This document shows, piece after piece, positions 32,101 to 47,100 of a DNA stretch of 64,000 bases. Under the pieces are notes generated by a model. That model was not told the DNA's origin and did not search any database. It worked only from the letters and a program-made list of their open reading frames with translations. The DNA lies in NCBI RefSeq assembly GCF_009870125.1, contig NC_046679.1, positions 14,694,001 to 14,758,000 of the forward strand. Reading direction: 5' to 3'. How positions within the stretch are numbered: position 1 is the stretch's first letter; each line of letters starts with the position of its first letter. This DNA is from Drosophila pseudoobscura. Taxonomy: Eukaryota; Arthropoda; Insecta; Diptera; Drosophilidae. Both the position numbers and the translations under genes were made by a program.

Positions 32101-35100
32101 TTCAGATCCTTTCATCAGAACTACCATCCAATACATTAATTTTTTGCGCTGTTTCGGAACCACAATCCAACTTTAACGGAAATACTTATAAAATCAACTT
32201 TTCTTATAACACATTTTAATAGATAAAAATTTTGATGACAGTTTTAACTCAGAATTGCAAATAGAAGCTTAAATACTTTGGCAAACGGATTCCTCGAAGA
32301 CCTTAGACTGATCTTTGGCGGCTTTTTGTGGACTGGGTTCTGGTACTCACCTGCCAGCAGGACGCTGTTGTTGTTCTTATTGTCGTGATCCACTGGAATG
32401 GAGGAGACACGCTCGGCCCGCAGACAGGCCACGACAGTGCCCGGCCTGCCGTTCTTCCCGGAGGCGGTCAGCTCGATGACCATGTCCATTGACTTCTGGA
32501 GCACCGCGTCCATGCGGATGATGCCCTCGGCCAGGGTCTTGTAGCCCAGAATGGTGCGCGACTTGTACTTCTTGCGGCGTTGCAGCAGAATAACCAGTCT
32601 GTGGGGATAGCAGAGGGACACAAGCATATTGGGTAAAGAACGCACATTTATTGATTGAATAGATCCCATCACCTGTTGCCATCTCTCTTGATGAAGTGCG
32701 GATACTGTAGACTGAAGTGCAAGTCAAGTTCGGTCTCTGTTAGCGGCACAGCGACGCCCTGTCCAGTGCCCACGTTCCCGGGCGACGATCCGCCCACCGC
32801 CACTCCTGTGCCGCCAGCCATCGGGGAGTTCCCCTGCTGGAAGGCCGTCAGGGCGCTTCCGTTAATCGGGATCTCATGGCTGCGGAGCGTCCGCTTCGAG
32901 CTCTGCATCTTTACGGCCAGCGAGAGGGAGGTGGTGTCCCCGGGCAGCGGAGTCAAAATGGAGAGACGCGTTATGGTCAGCGAGCAGAGTCTGCAAAAGA
33001 AGAAACGAGAAATTTTCGGGTGAGTAAAAAAGGTAGAAACGAATATTCCCAGTAAAATCGGTAATACGAGAATTAGTTTCACTTCTAAATAAGAAGCAAC
33101 GAAATAATCGGTACAAATCGATGACAATTTAGATAAAACTGTGGGACTAACTCGATTATTTATCGATACATTTACTGTATTCAATTGATAAATATTTTAT
33201 CGACATACAAATGTGTATACAATCGATAGCTATATAATAAATAGGTAAATCGATGACTATGTAATCAAATCGATAACCATCTACCAAATCGATAACTGTG
33301 TAATCAATGAAATCCACAGATAAAGCATTGGGCTTGCCCAAATCAGGCAAGTACTCCATCCACTTTGGGGTCCAACTAAAATTAGTTTCTGTGAGATCTC
33401 CATCAATCCATCATTCATCCGCAACACGAGGCGTCGCTCAACTTGTTAAGGGGCGAAAGGAGGTGTGGAATAGAAATAGTGAACAAAGGAAAATAACAAG
33501 AAAACTCGTTAAAGCCCATTTCCAATGCACCGGAGCGCAATCGATCATCGCAAATGATGGCGAGAAAACAATTTAACGCCAAGAGATTTCCCAAACTGCA
33601 AAATGCAACAGCGAAAAGGCCCCAAAGCACGGAATAAATCACAAGTAAAATGCAATCAAGCTGAAAACAAAAGCTGAATAATGGAAAACGAAAACAAAAG
33701 GAAATGGTAGATGGAAAGGAAGAGGAGAGGAGGGGCAGGGGCAGGGGCAGGGGCAGAGCCAGAGACATGCATGCCAAATGTGAAAAACGAAATGAAAATC
33801 AAAAACTGCCAAAGAGAGGAATACGTTTTGGGGGAAGGAGAGACAGAGACAGAGACATTAATCGTAAAATTAAAGTTTTCTCCTCTTTGGCCATTTTCCA
33901 ATGTTGTGTCTCTCTTTGAGAGAAAACCCAGCTGTAACAACCATTAAAATCGTTTATAATTAAGCCTTGAAGAATATTGGATTTAATGTTTTTTGCACTG
34001 TCATAGCAACAAATGAAAAAAATGAGACCCAAAGCCTAATACAAAACAAAAAAGTAAAAAAGGTTTCTTTTCTTTTTGGCATTAAAAATAATGCAAGTCT
34101 TGTTTGGGCTTATGCAATGTACTATAGAAATTTATATATCATACGATATAATTTATTTCCTGATTAATTTCTGCCTCGTTATGCCGCAGAAAGAGATTCG
34201 GGAGCTTGGGCATTGGGAAAGCAGTTTGTGCTGATAGAACTTTAGGCGGGAAGGGCTCATCATGGAGCTGCATCTAATAACCATACCACCCAGCCAACAA
34301 AGCGGATAACCAGCCTAAGGAATGGGGCGCTGGGACAAGGGACAATGTCTGGGATTCAGGCAGGGAACAGGGAGTGGACCCCCAGTCGGACTGGGTAAGA
34401 GACACTCCAACAATGCCACTCGCTAATTGAATCTGCCACCCAGGCCCAGACATCGTCCCGATGGAAGCGCAAGGCCTGGAATGCTGTTGCTGCCTCTGTT
34501 GTTCTGCTCTGGTGGGTGAACAAGTTCTCGGATTCATTGACATCGTCGCTCAATTAATTTCTTAATTAATAATTCAAAGCATTCGTCTCGTTTCTTCATG
34601 CAAATTGTATGACCACTGGAAGCCAGTGGGGAAATGCGGGGGAACGGAAGGAGGGGAGAGCGGGAGGTGTGGGCTGGTTTGGGTGACAAGACGAGGACAA
34701 GGCTCCACCTATTATATATTTATATTGCATGAGTAATCGCATTATTTATGCCTGTACATATGTATGTATATGGCTTTCGGTTGTCCGGTCCCTGGCCAGA
34801 CACTTTATCCATTAAAGTAGTCGCTTTCAAGGCTGGGCTCCCCATTCACAAATCACAACTAATTATGGCACCCGGCGGCAGCAGGCGGACGGACTCGACA
34901 ACAGTTCTACAATAGGTGGAGGTCTCTTTAAAAGGGCACCTCGCTAGAAAATGGTGTACAATCCAAACAAATTAAAGTAGTTTAAGAATAATCATTCGAA
35001 AATTGTATAAAACTTTGAATTAGTACCAATTAATGAATAAATACTCATACAACTGGTGGAATTACAACATATATTTAAAAGCTTAATTTAGACATACTAT

Positions 35101-38100
35101 ATTTAAGATCTGTTATCGAAGAATCGTAGCTTTTATTTATCGGAAATTTGTATATTCACCGATAGGTCCGATAAATATTAGGTGCATCGTTATCGGTAAT
35201 AAATATCGATAGATTTTTGGTATATTTCGATACATATCAATATGTTTTCTTAGAAAATTTCATTATAATTGAAAAGAATGACTAAAGAATAGGTACAGTT
35301 ATGAAAGCTGTTTTAATCCTAATGGATTTCTCGATTAATTTATTAAATAATCATAATTATATCCGTAGGAACTGGCATATTGAACATCAGTAAATATTCG
35401 AATATTTATCGCACTTGGAGCAATATTCACTCATCGAATAATAATCTATCACATCCCATCCGGGTCTCCCTGTCTCTCTACCACTATCGATAACAGCGCT
35501 CCTGGTGTCACGCTCCCATCTCTAGGCGCGTAACACCCCTCTTGCGAGTAGTGCCACACCCACCTGCTGCACGACTCAACATTTATTTAGTTGCCAACTC
35601 TTTGTCGCTTGTGGCATGCCACGGCATGCACTTGACATCTGCCATTGCATGTTTTCTTTCATTCGCTTCGGGTTTGTTTGTTAAAAATAAGCTGACATTT
35701 TATTGTTGTCTGATTATTGCTTTTGAGGTTTATTTTTAAATGTTTACACAAAATCGAGCACAGAAAAAATTAAAAGAAAAAAAACACAGAAAAATAAACA
35801 GGGGGCGCGTTTCAGTTTCTTGTACTCGCAATCGTAATCGTAATCGTATTCGTACTCGGATTCCTATTCCTATTTATTGTTTGTCCATTACTTGCTTCGA
35901 ATTCGGTTTTCGTTTGGGTTTCGACTGGTCAAAAGGGGGAGAGAGGGAGACAACAAATAAAGCTTTGATTTTTGTTTGGGCCAGAATTCGGTTGGCCCTT
36001 GAGGTATGGATCTTCAAGGGTATCAACAGCTTTGCTCCGATATCTACCCATCGGTCCTCTTACGCGCTTATTAGTATTTCTTTTTCTGATGTTTTTTTTT
36101 GTGGCATTTCTTTCTGTACTTTTGTGAATGACACACGTCGAAGACTGCCGGAAAGTATTTTCTTGCGCCTTTATTTTCGCGTCTTTCTTTATCTCCTCAC
36201 CCGCGATGGCCTTTCCGCCCACAGGCCTCTTTCCCTTGGCTCGTCTGCCGCCACCTTTCGACGGCAGTTCAATGGACTCCCCGTCACCGTCAAGCCTCCG
36301 GGAACAATGTGTTTCTTTGTTGTGGAGCGGCTTTAGTAAATGACCAATTGAGGTATCGAACAATGGGCAGATACAAGAGAATGGTGTATGATCAGGCGAG
36401 TATATGATATGAAATCGATTAATTGCTGCCCCAAGGATCATCTCCCATCTCCCATCTCCCATGGAAAGTTCAGCACCTTTTTGCCTGGCGCCCCCTTAGA
36501 CACCTCGTCTGGAAAATTAACAAAGCGTTAATTGGAAATCATAGCAATTACCCGGCACCTAAGCACTCGACAGGTCTGGCAAATGCCCCCGGGGTATTAA
36601 TTACTTAATCAACAACTACTATAAATAGTCGCGCTCGCTATCGCCGGAGAGGAGTGCACTTGATAAGCTTCATAACAAAACTTCCCGTCCGTCCACACGA
36701 CCCACAGAACAGGGTTCTCTCCCACCACAATTTCCATTGCCACTCCCATAGAAGCGAAATGAAATGAAAGGGAAAATTAAAGCGTAATACGAGTATGGAA
36801 AAAGATTAAAGCCAAAAGAAACAAGAGACAAGAGGAATCCACTGGCACAACATTGGATTGCATTTGCAGGTCGATTGCGGGATTTAGGGATCCAATAGCA
36901 CGATTGTAGGAAAAATTAAAAGGTTTTCCTAAGAATAAAATTCAACTAAAAGCGATCGTTTCCTCTGAATGTTTATAAATATAGCAGAAAATATTAGAAA
37001 AATATAGGAAAAAATAGCTGAATATACGAACAATTTGTTTTAAATTAGGAAAATACTATAAAAATCCATAGCTACAAAATACCGAAAATAGTAGTACAAA
37101 AGGTCTGGAAAATATTTAACAAACAAAAAAGAAATCTCAAAAATATTAAAAGAATAGAAAAAATTCAACAAGAAAATACTACAAAAATTCCTGGCCTGAA
37201 AAAAAATTATGAAGTATAAAACCCACAAAAATTATTGAAATATACTTTAAGAATATCAGAGAATACAAGAAAATATTTACAGAAAATATCAGAAAAATAC
37301 TAGATGCATTTTTACATATAATCGATCGATCAGGTTTCTTAATTTTCTGCATTGAAAGTCATGTAAAGATAGAAATGAACGAACCGATAATCAAAAGGAA
37401 GCTAAACAAAGATGGAGAGTGGGGCAGAACTAAAATAGGAAGAGATAGAGAGAGCGCAGGGAGAACTACAGCGATTGATAGAAAGAGAGCACTAGGGCTC
37501 TATCAGCAAAGGAAAAGAGGAAGCAAGAAACTGTGTCACTGGCGCATTGCCCGCACAAAACACACAACCGAGAACGTGCCCCGAGAACGCACACAAGAAT
37601 GCGATCCCCAGACAGATCGAGACCCCGGACCCAAGAGCCCGGAGCCCCCCATCCCAGACTCGAAGCCGGACGCAGCCCCTCGCTTGGGGGTTGGGAGGTT
37701 GGGGGCAATCTTTCGCTTGGTCTAGCGGTCAGAGCATCATTAAATCTTAAATATTTTGCCTGACAAGTGCTCTTGATTCTGTTTACGGAATTTTCCTGGT
37801 TGCATACAGCATCATATCCTATAAAAGATACTAGATTCGATCGATGTTGCTTAAAGGTTTCTCATCTGTAATTTACCCAGTGACAAGCTCGCAGTGTTCC
37901 ACAAAGAATTGTAGGATTTTTTTCAATCTTTCGATGGAAAAATAATATATTTTAAAATGTAAAAGTGGGGCACACAGAATACCCCACATTAAAGATAACA
38001 TTTCCCCTCCTTCCCCCTGGGATCGTATAGTTTTACCTTTGACATCAATTACAGCAATAAAAAAAAAACCAGAAAGAACACTGCCTCTGCCTCTGCCTCT

Positions 38101-41100
38101 GCCTCTGCCTCTGCCTCTGCCTCTGCCCCTCATGTTGCCCCATGTTGCGTGATCTTGCTGGCCGGCGCACAATTTTGACAAGTGCCTGCTCGTTGATTCG
38201 ACTGTTAGCACCCCAGAGACAAACAGATGGACAAGCAGGCAAATAGATGAATGGATGGATGGATAACTGGCTGTTTTGTTAACATGCTAATTTGCAAATT
38301 AACTGCCACTCTCAACGGTGGACCCTCGCGTGCACTATCCATCCATTCATCTTTCATTTTTCTGTGGAATGAAATGATGTGTTTACGATTCAAAAACGAT
38401 AGCCAGCACAGCGGGGGCGATAGATCTCTCTCTCTATGGCATATGGCATATTGCATTTCCTGTAACGACGACAAGTGTCGTCGCTTCTGGCCACTAGACA
38501 ACAAAGAGAGTTGCTGCTGCTTAGGGGACAGCTCCGTTCCAAGGACAGCTCTTGGTTCAGATGTCGCCAGATGACAAACCAAATCGCTGTCATACTACAA
38601 CAAGCAGTGCGAATCCGATAATTCCCGTATCTACATGCACGAGTGGGCAAACAACAGAGTGACTAAAGGGCCTGCTCGAATGCCCGATGCCCCCCGAATG
38701 GGTCTGACTCATTCATGTAAGGAATGATTCAAGAGGTTTACAGATTGTGCCAGACATCAGGAAGACAATACAAATATATAGTATGTGGATAAGCAACAGG
38801 AAGAGAACAAAGGAGAAACGAAACAACATTTTCCTCGTAGATCTAATAGAAAGTTAGGGCTATAAAGTCCAAGAACTAAAGCGAATACCAAGAGAAGTGC
38901 CTTAATGATGGGAAACTATCGAAAACCAAAAGACATTTCAAAACTGATCGAAATGTCAGTCCATCAGCTAAAGATATCTATGTTTGAGTATCTTTTTCTT
39001 TAAGAATCAGCTTTAACTCCATTCAAAACGTTTTTGTCGAGGCACACATTCATATTTTCTTGTTTTTACAGTTTTGTTGTTGTGTTTACAAACTATCAGC
39101 ACAATCTACCCTCCATCTAAAGGGTATTTTCAATGAACCCCACGCGCTCGCCATCAACATCGGAACAAGTTTATGTCATTCTGTCGCGACTTATGGGCAA
39201 CTTTTACGGTTTCATTTAAGTTGCTTTTATTCGCGCGGTCTCCCTTTTAGTATCCACAGTTTACACGGGATGGGGTTCTGTGCGCCCAAGTAAAGGATTC
39301 CTTCGCCCCGAGCCATGACTCATGGCAAGCCAGTAGCCAAAACCAGAAGCTCACTCTCCAACTCTTTGCTTAAATGAATTGAAAGCACGAAAACAGGTTC
39401 CATTTCGGGGGGGGTGTGTGGGCCTTGTGGGCGTTTAATTAGAGGCTTCCAAAAGGGGGCCTGTTAGAGGTCTCTAGGCATTAGTTTGGCAACTATGGCG
39501 CCCGCCTGGCCGGACCCTCATTGCATTATTGATCTAAATGCATTTGAGAATGCATTGTGCCAGGGGCTTTAATTATTTACGAGTAAGCCTAGTCGCTCTC
39601 ACTCGCTGTACAAAAACATAGTTAATTTATGCAAGAATTACGCATGTACTCGACAGACTGACAGAGGGACGGAGACAATGCCCGGAAACGGACAGTGGCC
39701 GAACAATGGGGAATTATTGCCACTGAAGGCGGACTGAATGGGGAATGGAAATGAATTCGAAATGGAAAATGGGAATGCGTTTTGGGGACGACAACAACAG
39801 AGCCAGCCACTCACTGAATGTGGCACAGTTCTCCCTCTCCCTCTCTCCCTCTCTCTCTATAGCGATGCCTCCCAGAGACCTAAACGCTTGTCCATTCAAA
39901 TTCGAATAACTGGGCATTCAATTCGGTTATTCGAAGAGCTTGTTGCGACTACTTTGATACCCTCCTGAATCAAAATGTTCCCTAAGCGAACGGCTTCAAC
40001 GGCATTGGAATGAAAGACAAACGGAACTTCGTACGATGGATATCGATATTTCGTAAGTGCCATCACTAGTTTAGGAGTCGATGGATGGGTATTGTTATTC
40101 GAATACTTAAGGAAACAATCGAACTATTTTAGTGCTTCAATCGTGGAGTGCTTGTCGAGTCTGTGGTAGTACTATTCATCATGTGGTATGCTTCGATCTA
40201 TTCAGTGCATCCCTTCGAAGGTATAACAACTATCACTGTGTGGTCTACTGCTCTCAGGGAATACCTTTAGCAGCTCTTTCCCATCACATAATTCCTTAGA
40301 AATTAACACTATTTAGTATCTCAAAGTTCTCCATTTCCGCCCAGTGTCGTAGCGCCCCATGGAGTTCAGTAACCCTATTATTCTGTAAGGGGTATGCCAC
40401 GAGTGTATAGGAAAAATCGATGTAACTAGCGGTTGGTAATTTGCAACAATTAACAAACTAAATTGCACTTTGCGGATACATTCGACCAAGTAGCAAAAAC
40501 AACAACAGCAGCAGGGAAAGGTGGGCTGGGTGGGGCCCACACCCACACCCACTGCCACATCCACTCCCTCTGCCACATTAACCATATATTTTTACGAGTA
40601 TTGCCACTGCCACTGCCACTGCCACTGCAGTTGCTGTTGTTGCTGGCCACCTCCTTCCTCCGCTTAAGGTTACTGCAGTTCATTCACTTTTTCCCCGAAG
40701 AAGTATTCACCCATGGAATATCGTATGAATGCAGAACAGTCCATCAATTATTCAGAGAGGGATATGCCCCCTCCCACCACAATCCCCATTCTCTAGCAAT
40801 TGGTTACATATTTATTATTATTTATTTTTTTGAATAAATATTGAAAAAACATCCAATAAGTGGCGAGGGGGCAAGGAATACCAGTGGTGTCTGCAGGGCA
40901 GCAGTTTTCTAATTATTTTCACACCTTTGGCGCGTTTTTCCACTTTGTGCACTTGAATCTTTCATGAGTCTGGCCCCCCCCCCTCGCCCTCGACGATGTG
41001 GGAAATGGGCAAAGGGAATGCAGATGGGGCTGACACGAGTGCCAGAAGTGGGGGCCCATTCGATAGGGGCAGCCAGGGAGGGTAATGTGAGGGAGCAATG

Positions 41101-44100
41101 GGAATATAATTGATGTAGGACCCAAGGGTCATTGTTCGAGTGGTATTTGTGGAGATAGATAGAAAAATACTCGTAGAATATGCAGATGGGAAGAACATTA
41201 AATTGATTCATGAATCGCAAGGGAATACTATCGAGGGATCTATCTTTGGAGTTGGGGAATGGGATCTAGAATATCTAAAAATAATTAATAAGAATTAGGG
41301 AAGTGCCTTTATTTACCCACTTGTAAATATCACAAGGGACATTCCATGTACAGTGAAAGACAGAATGAAATAATTCCTTAACAATATTTGTAACCCAGTA
41401 CATCAAGGGTACATCCAAAAAGAAAGACCTTCCCGTGTTCAAGGAAAGATCCTAGTATCTCAGAAGAGCCTCAAAACTCCGCTTGCCCCTGGTACAACGA
41501 TCATCTCTGCCCCCGAAGATGACAAGTAGATGAAGATATGCTCCAACTACAGATAAAAGATCTTCCGGTATAGAAAATGGTAAAGATTTTCTGTGGAGAG
41601 GTTGAAGAGCCACCCATGAGGAAGGGCAGAGAAGTCCCTGAGGATGTTCCAAAACATTTTCAGCTAATCTTCCGTTCAGACCTCTTTCAAAAGAAATCCA
41701 TCATTTGCCAACTGGTTTTTGGACATTATTCGGCTAAGCGTCTATAAGGAAGTTCCGAGCAATCCATTCGCACATTTCCCGGAAACGTTTCACTTATTGG
41801 CCCCTCAATAAACCCAAACACCCATAAAAAGTATTATTTCATTTCATTTGGCATTGTTTTGCCCTCATAATTGAAGGAGAGGAGAGTGTGTATGACACGT
41901 GGCCCTTGTGGAGGAGGTAGTACTGTACACGTAGGTAATTAGCTGCTACATACAACACCATCCATCCATAAAAGTGTGGCCTAATCAGCTGCCGCTTCCG
42001 GCTCCCACTCGCACTCTTCCGATGATTCACACATTTACTTGTTTCAATATTTAATAAAATATATATTTGTTTCGTTTCAATTGAGTGATCTACGCGGTTT
42101 CTACGTGTATTTGGATGAGTAATCCGTTGGATACGAACGTATTCCCTCTTCTGTCATGTCTCTTATTATTTTGTTATTATTTTGTTTGCTTAATATTTAT
42201 TATTATTTTTCGTTCGTTTCGTATTCCAAGTCGCTGAACAATTCGTTAATGACCCATATATCATATGACCCGACCCCTCCCCTCCCCCCGACCCGATACG
42301 ATACGATACGATACGATCCGCCCACACAACTTCAAGGCACTGATGCGGCTTCTGTCTCGGCGGCTCTGAGGCTCTCTGCCTTCTCCGACTTCCACTTCAT
42401 GGCTTAGAAAAGCAATTTGTGTGAATGCCATTCGATTGATTGCATAAAACGTATTGATGCCATAAGCCGATTGAAGCGCTCGTTCCATCAATGGCACATC
42501 GTGGGGGGGATGTGTCATCCTTTGAGATGCAGGCGGCAGGCAATGAAATAAGGAGGGGAAACTGGAAAATTCTTAGGAAGAAATAATTGGAAAAGTTATG
42601 CAAAAGATGGCAACAAATTCAGTGAAATTTTAACAATAAAAAGTTCACCTTTTTCTGGTTAAAAAAAGCTGCCTTTACTGCTAAGCCGCACTGGGAAAGG
42701 TGGAGAAGAGGCAGGATAGTCCTCCTTTTAAGGGATCGCTTACAGGCGATATTTTATTAATATCGGCACGAAAGACTAAAAACATTCCATCAAAAGAATG
42801 TCATGAATAATTTCCCATTCCACGATTGTGTGTCTCCCCTTAATCCAAGAATCAATAATCTTTTATCAGGCAAAAACTGACATAAATCCAAAAAAAAACA
42901 GACAGGAAAAAGGGAAATTTACAATGTATAGAGGGAAAAGGTAAACACAAGTAAGGGCGTGGCATGAAGGTGGGTTTAGGGTTTAAGGCAAGAGTTTTTC
43001 CCAACTAGCAACAGCAACAGGAAAAACAAAAAATACAAAGACAACGGCAACCACGATGATGGGGGGGCGGGCACCATGTTGAGTTAATGGCCTGAACCGC
43101 ACCCCAGAACCCCAGAGACGACAGAGAATCTTAAAGTGTTGTTAACTGTCGGACTGACAGTTCTGGTTTTGGCTCCCACTTCCCCCCCTCCTCCACCTCC
43201 ACCTCCGCACTGCGTGGGGTCCAATTGGTCTCCACAGAAGGATGAATGGGCTCCCAAACGCCTCTTCTTGGCCGCCCATTTCTCACATTTTAATTGCATT
43301 TTCCTTTCGATAAGATAAGATAACACATTGTAATCATTAAATCTTAAAACTTAATGAGTTTTATTCAAATTTAGACAGCAAATATTAAAAAACCTTCATT
43401 AATCGATAATTCGATATCTAAAAACCTCATAACAATCTTTCGTGGACCTAAAATAGCTTAAATCTGCAAAACTTTCATCTCTTATCGATATCTTTATAAT
43501 TCAATAGTAATCGATAGCCCATCATGCATGCATACCTAAAATTAAAATAATCGATAAATACAAATAGAAATGTTTTTATTTCAATATTTGATATTCATCG
43601 AAAATATTTCTTACTTTTAGCGATAGACTTATTTTGTTATCGATAACTGAATAACTGTTATCTGTTCTGTTGCGTTAAAAATTAGTTCGAAATTTCGATA
43701 ATGAAAAAGATTATAATCTTTCGACCATCTCAAACTTTTCGATAAATCATTCGATTCAATTCGATTCAGTGAATAATTTCATAGAAAATCACATAGAAAA
43801 GTTCCAGAGAAGGCCGGAACATTTCTCCAAACATTTTCCATCGATTCTCTGAACACCTCTAATGGATTCTCTGAATTCCGCAGAAAAAACACGACCGCAT
43901 TTAATGGCCATAAAGCCAAAAATTATGATCTGTTAGGGCGTCGTCGTGCTTCGACTTTATGAATAACATAGCCATTGTTTATACTGCAAGTGAAATATAC
44001 AGATACAGATACAGATACAGATAGACACAAGCAAAGACATGGATACCACAGATATTTATACAGATCGGAAGGGGGCATGCATGGGTATGCATGTGGAATA

Positions 44101-47100
44101 AACAATGAAAGCCTTTTGTTTATATTCTTGCAGCCGCCACACAAAACCGAGTAGCATTCCTCAAATATTTTCCATTTTTTTCCTGTGTTTTATGGTTTAA
44201 AACCAAAATAGATTTCCATTTGATTTCTCATCGAAGAAACGTAAGCGGAGAAAACGGAAAGCGTTTTGGGGGCCAACGAAGGTTGGATTGACTCACGATT
44301 GGACTTTCGACCTGCAGTTGATACGCGAGTACCCCATTCTTATCAGGAAATTCTCTTTCTGAGGAAGGTAAAGGTATGCTCATGATGGTAATCATCGTAT
44401 CAGCGTACATTTCACCACGAAGCAAACCACTGAATCATTTTCAAATGCCATAATTTATGGCACAGAAGCAAGAAATTGGCTGCCTTATGGCCAAACTTGG
44501 AACATTCCAGCTTCAAATGATTCGCTTAATCTTTTAAGACATTCCCATTCCCAGAGGAATCTTTTGACTTTTAATTACGGAAATATTCTAAAGAAGATTA
44601 CGCAAATCCCAGTACTTCTGGCAAACGATGGAATCGAGTGCCTCGAGTAAAGCCGCAGCCACAATCTCCAGAGTTGTTGCATGCCACAGCATCTACAGCT
44701 ATAGGCACAGCCAGTCCTACGCACATCAGACCACGAACCACAAAGCCTGCTGCTGCCTCTCTCCTCCCTCTCTCGACCACAAAAACTGTGTCAAGTGGGA
44801 GGCAGAGGCATAGGCAGAGGCAGGGCCGCCACGCGCTCTTAACCGCTTTCCTCCTTTTTAGCCAAAGTTCTGCTAAAACTAAAAACTATTCGTACTCGTT
44901 TAGTATTTTTTTTTTCTTGTATTTTTTAATGAAAATCCATCTAGCATCGGGGGCGAGTCTTTCTGTCAGTGAGCGGCTCTGTGGCTTTTTGGGGCAACAC
45001 TCAGCCGCTGAACAGCCGAACGGCAATCGCTCTCCTCCGCTCTGCACCAAAGAGTTGGCCGCTCGCTCCAGTTCCGTAATTGTCGTGGGGGCCAAACGTT
45101 TCTACCATTTCTGGCAGCGAATTGTTTTACATTTTGGGGGCCAATAGCGAGAAACCTTTCACTTTCAAATGGTTTACGTGGCTTTCTTCGCGAAATGGCT
45201 TCGCAATGAGTCATGGAATCGGGCCATGAAAGTGGAGGAGTCGCTTCCGATACGATTATCATTTATCGGGCGTCACTTTGATCAATTTACACTTTTGTCT
45301 TAATCAATATGTTTTGCATTTTCATTTGCATTTGCTGTCGTTCGTCGTTCGTCGTTTGTTGTTTGTTATTCAATCAAATGTTGGATCCCTCAATGGATCT
45401 GCCTCTGGGAATACAAATCGGGGGATTAATTCATTCGGTAGATCGTTTGTATATGGAAATTCACTCGGAAATAAATGCCCTAAACAGATATTCTGTACAA
45501 TCAATGCTGTTATAACCACTCGCTCATTTAATCAGCACTTTTCGATAACATCTTCGATGTTTTTTACCATTTTGTACTAGAGGAGCCTCAAAGCCGACTA
45601 TTTTTAGAATTAATGGATTGATAATGAAATCGAAAATGAATATGGCACTCATAAAGATACAAAATGTGCAAAAATTGCAATGTTATTAATCGCAGAAAGG
45701 AATATAAAGTCAGTAGAGTCATCATAATCGATAAAAAGACAAATCGACCATTTATCGGCGTATCTACAGCAATTTGTACTGTAAAATCGATATAATTTCC
45801 TATAAAAAGGTTGTATTTAAACACAAAATGATTGCCATTTAAATTGTAAGTAATATATTTGATAAATCGATTCTTTAGTGAAGTTATCGAACATTCAAGT
45901 CCCCCAATGATTTGCATCGTTTACTTCGCATTTAATCGATATTGCCACACCCTCTTTCCTCTTTCCACGAGTATCTCGCTCCGATGATGAGAGGAGAGAG
46001 TGTTGTTCAGATATTAAATAATGAAAGCCTCTATCTAATCGGTTAAACAATTTTCTTTCATGGATGGAGAGATTGTAACATTACGATTAGATTGTATTTT
46101 ATTTGTATTATCTCATACTATTCGTTCTTAGAAGGGGGGCCTTTAGTTTATAAGAGTCCTCTTTCAGTACCTCTCTATAAAGGCGATACGTGACGAGTAT
46201 TTACGAGTACCGTGCCTCACTCTAGTATCAGATTGTTTTACCCTTTGGAGGGCCCCCTGTTTTTATATCCATTTGAAAAGCATTTGGCAAACAATTTGTT
46301 CGGTTTATCTTTTGCTGGCGAATGCACCCTCGACAAACAAATCGTGAATGTGGGCCCTAAAATCCTCGTCCTATCGACAATCCACCTGGTAACCGTCGTA
46401 CCGTCGCGACGATTATCTGGTATCCCCCCCTCCCGCTGTTTTTCCACTCTGTTTTGCCCCGATGTTTGCGCAGTTGTTAAATCTTGTGGTTACCTGAAAA
46501 TTGAATTGCATTTGCCGACCATTTACTCGCGAACGATTAATGTTTTTATGGCCAGAGAGCGAACGCAATAAAAATGCACTTGGGATAGGTTCCGGCGATG
46601 TTCGTGCGCTTCGATTTATTTTTACTACATGAAAACAAAAAGAGATTGTTTTGTTTCTGTTTGTATCTCTCTATCTTGTCAAGGGTGGCAGCTATAGCTT
46701 CGGTTCTTCCCGGATCTATCGGCGGTTGTCCGGCTCTCCGATTGATTGATGGACTGTCTGGCGATTGGGCCTCTAGTTAAACGGGTGTAAATGTGGGTCG
46801 ATTCTCTCTCCCTAGAGAGCTCTTTTTCTTTTTCTGCTACCTATTTGTGGTATTCTTAGTGACAGGGAAACAACATATTTTTGTGTAATTTATAAACTGC
46901 CGCGAATGATATTTAAACAGCGCGCGAGAAAAATAAGAATTGACGGTGACATCTGTATGTACGAGCATGGGGTATTTCGCAGATACAATTTGTATCTGCG
47001 GATCGGCACAGCTGTTGGCGATTAGAGTGTCGAAGGGCTGTGTGGCGGCTGCGAGAGCGGGGGATCTATCTGTATCTGTATCTGTCTCTGCATCTGTATC

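Noticed and set aside
35740-36336. 198-codon plus-strand ORF
   Set aside because: It runs through a CGTAAT hexamer tract (repeated Arg-Asn) and has no recognisable domain. It is antisense to the better-looking frame.
44638-45147. 169-codon ORF in KrT95D intron 1
   Set aside because: It crosses a GGCAGA-like repeat and T-rich runs, has an overlapping antisense ORF of equal quality, and shows no splice or domain support.
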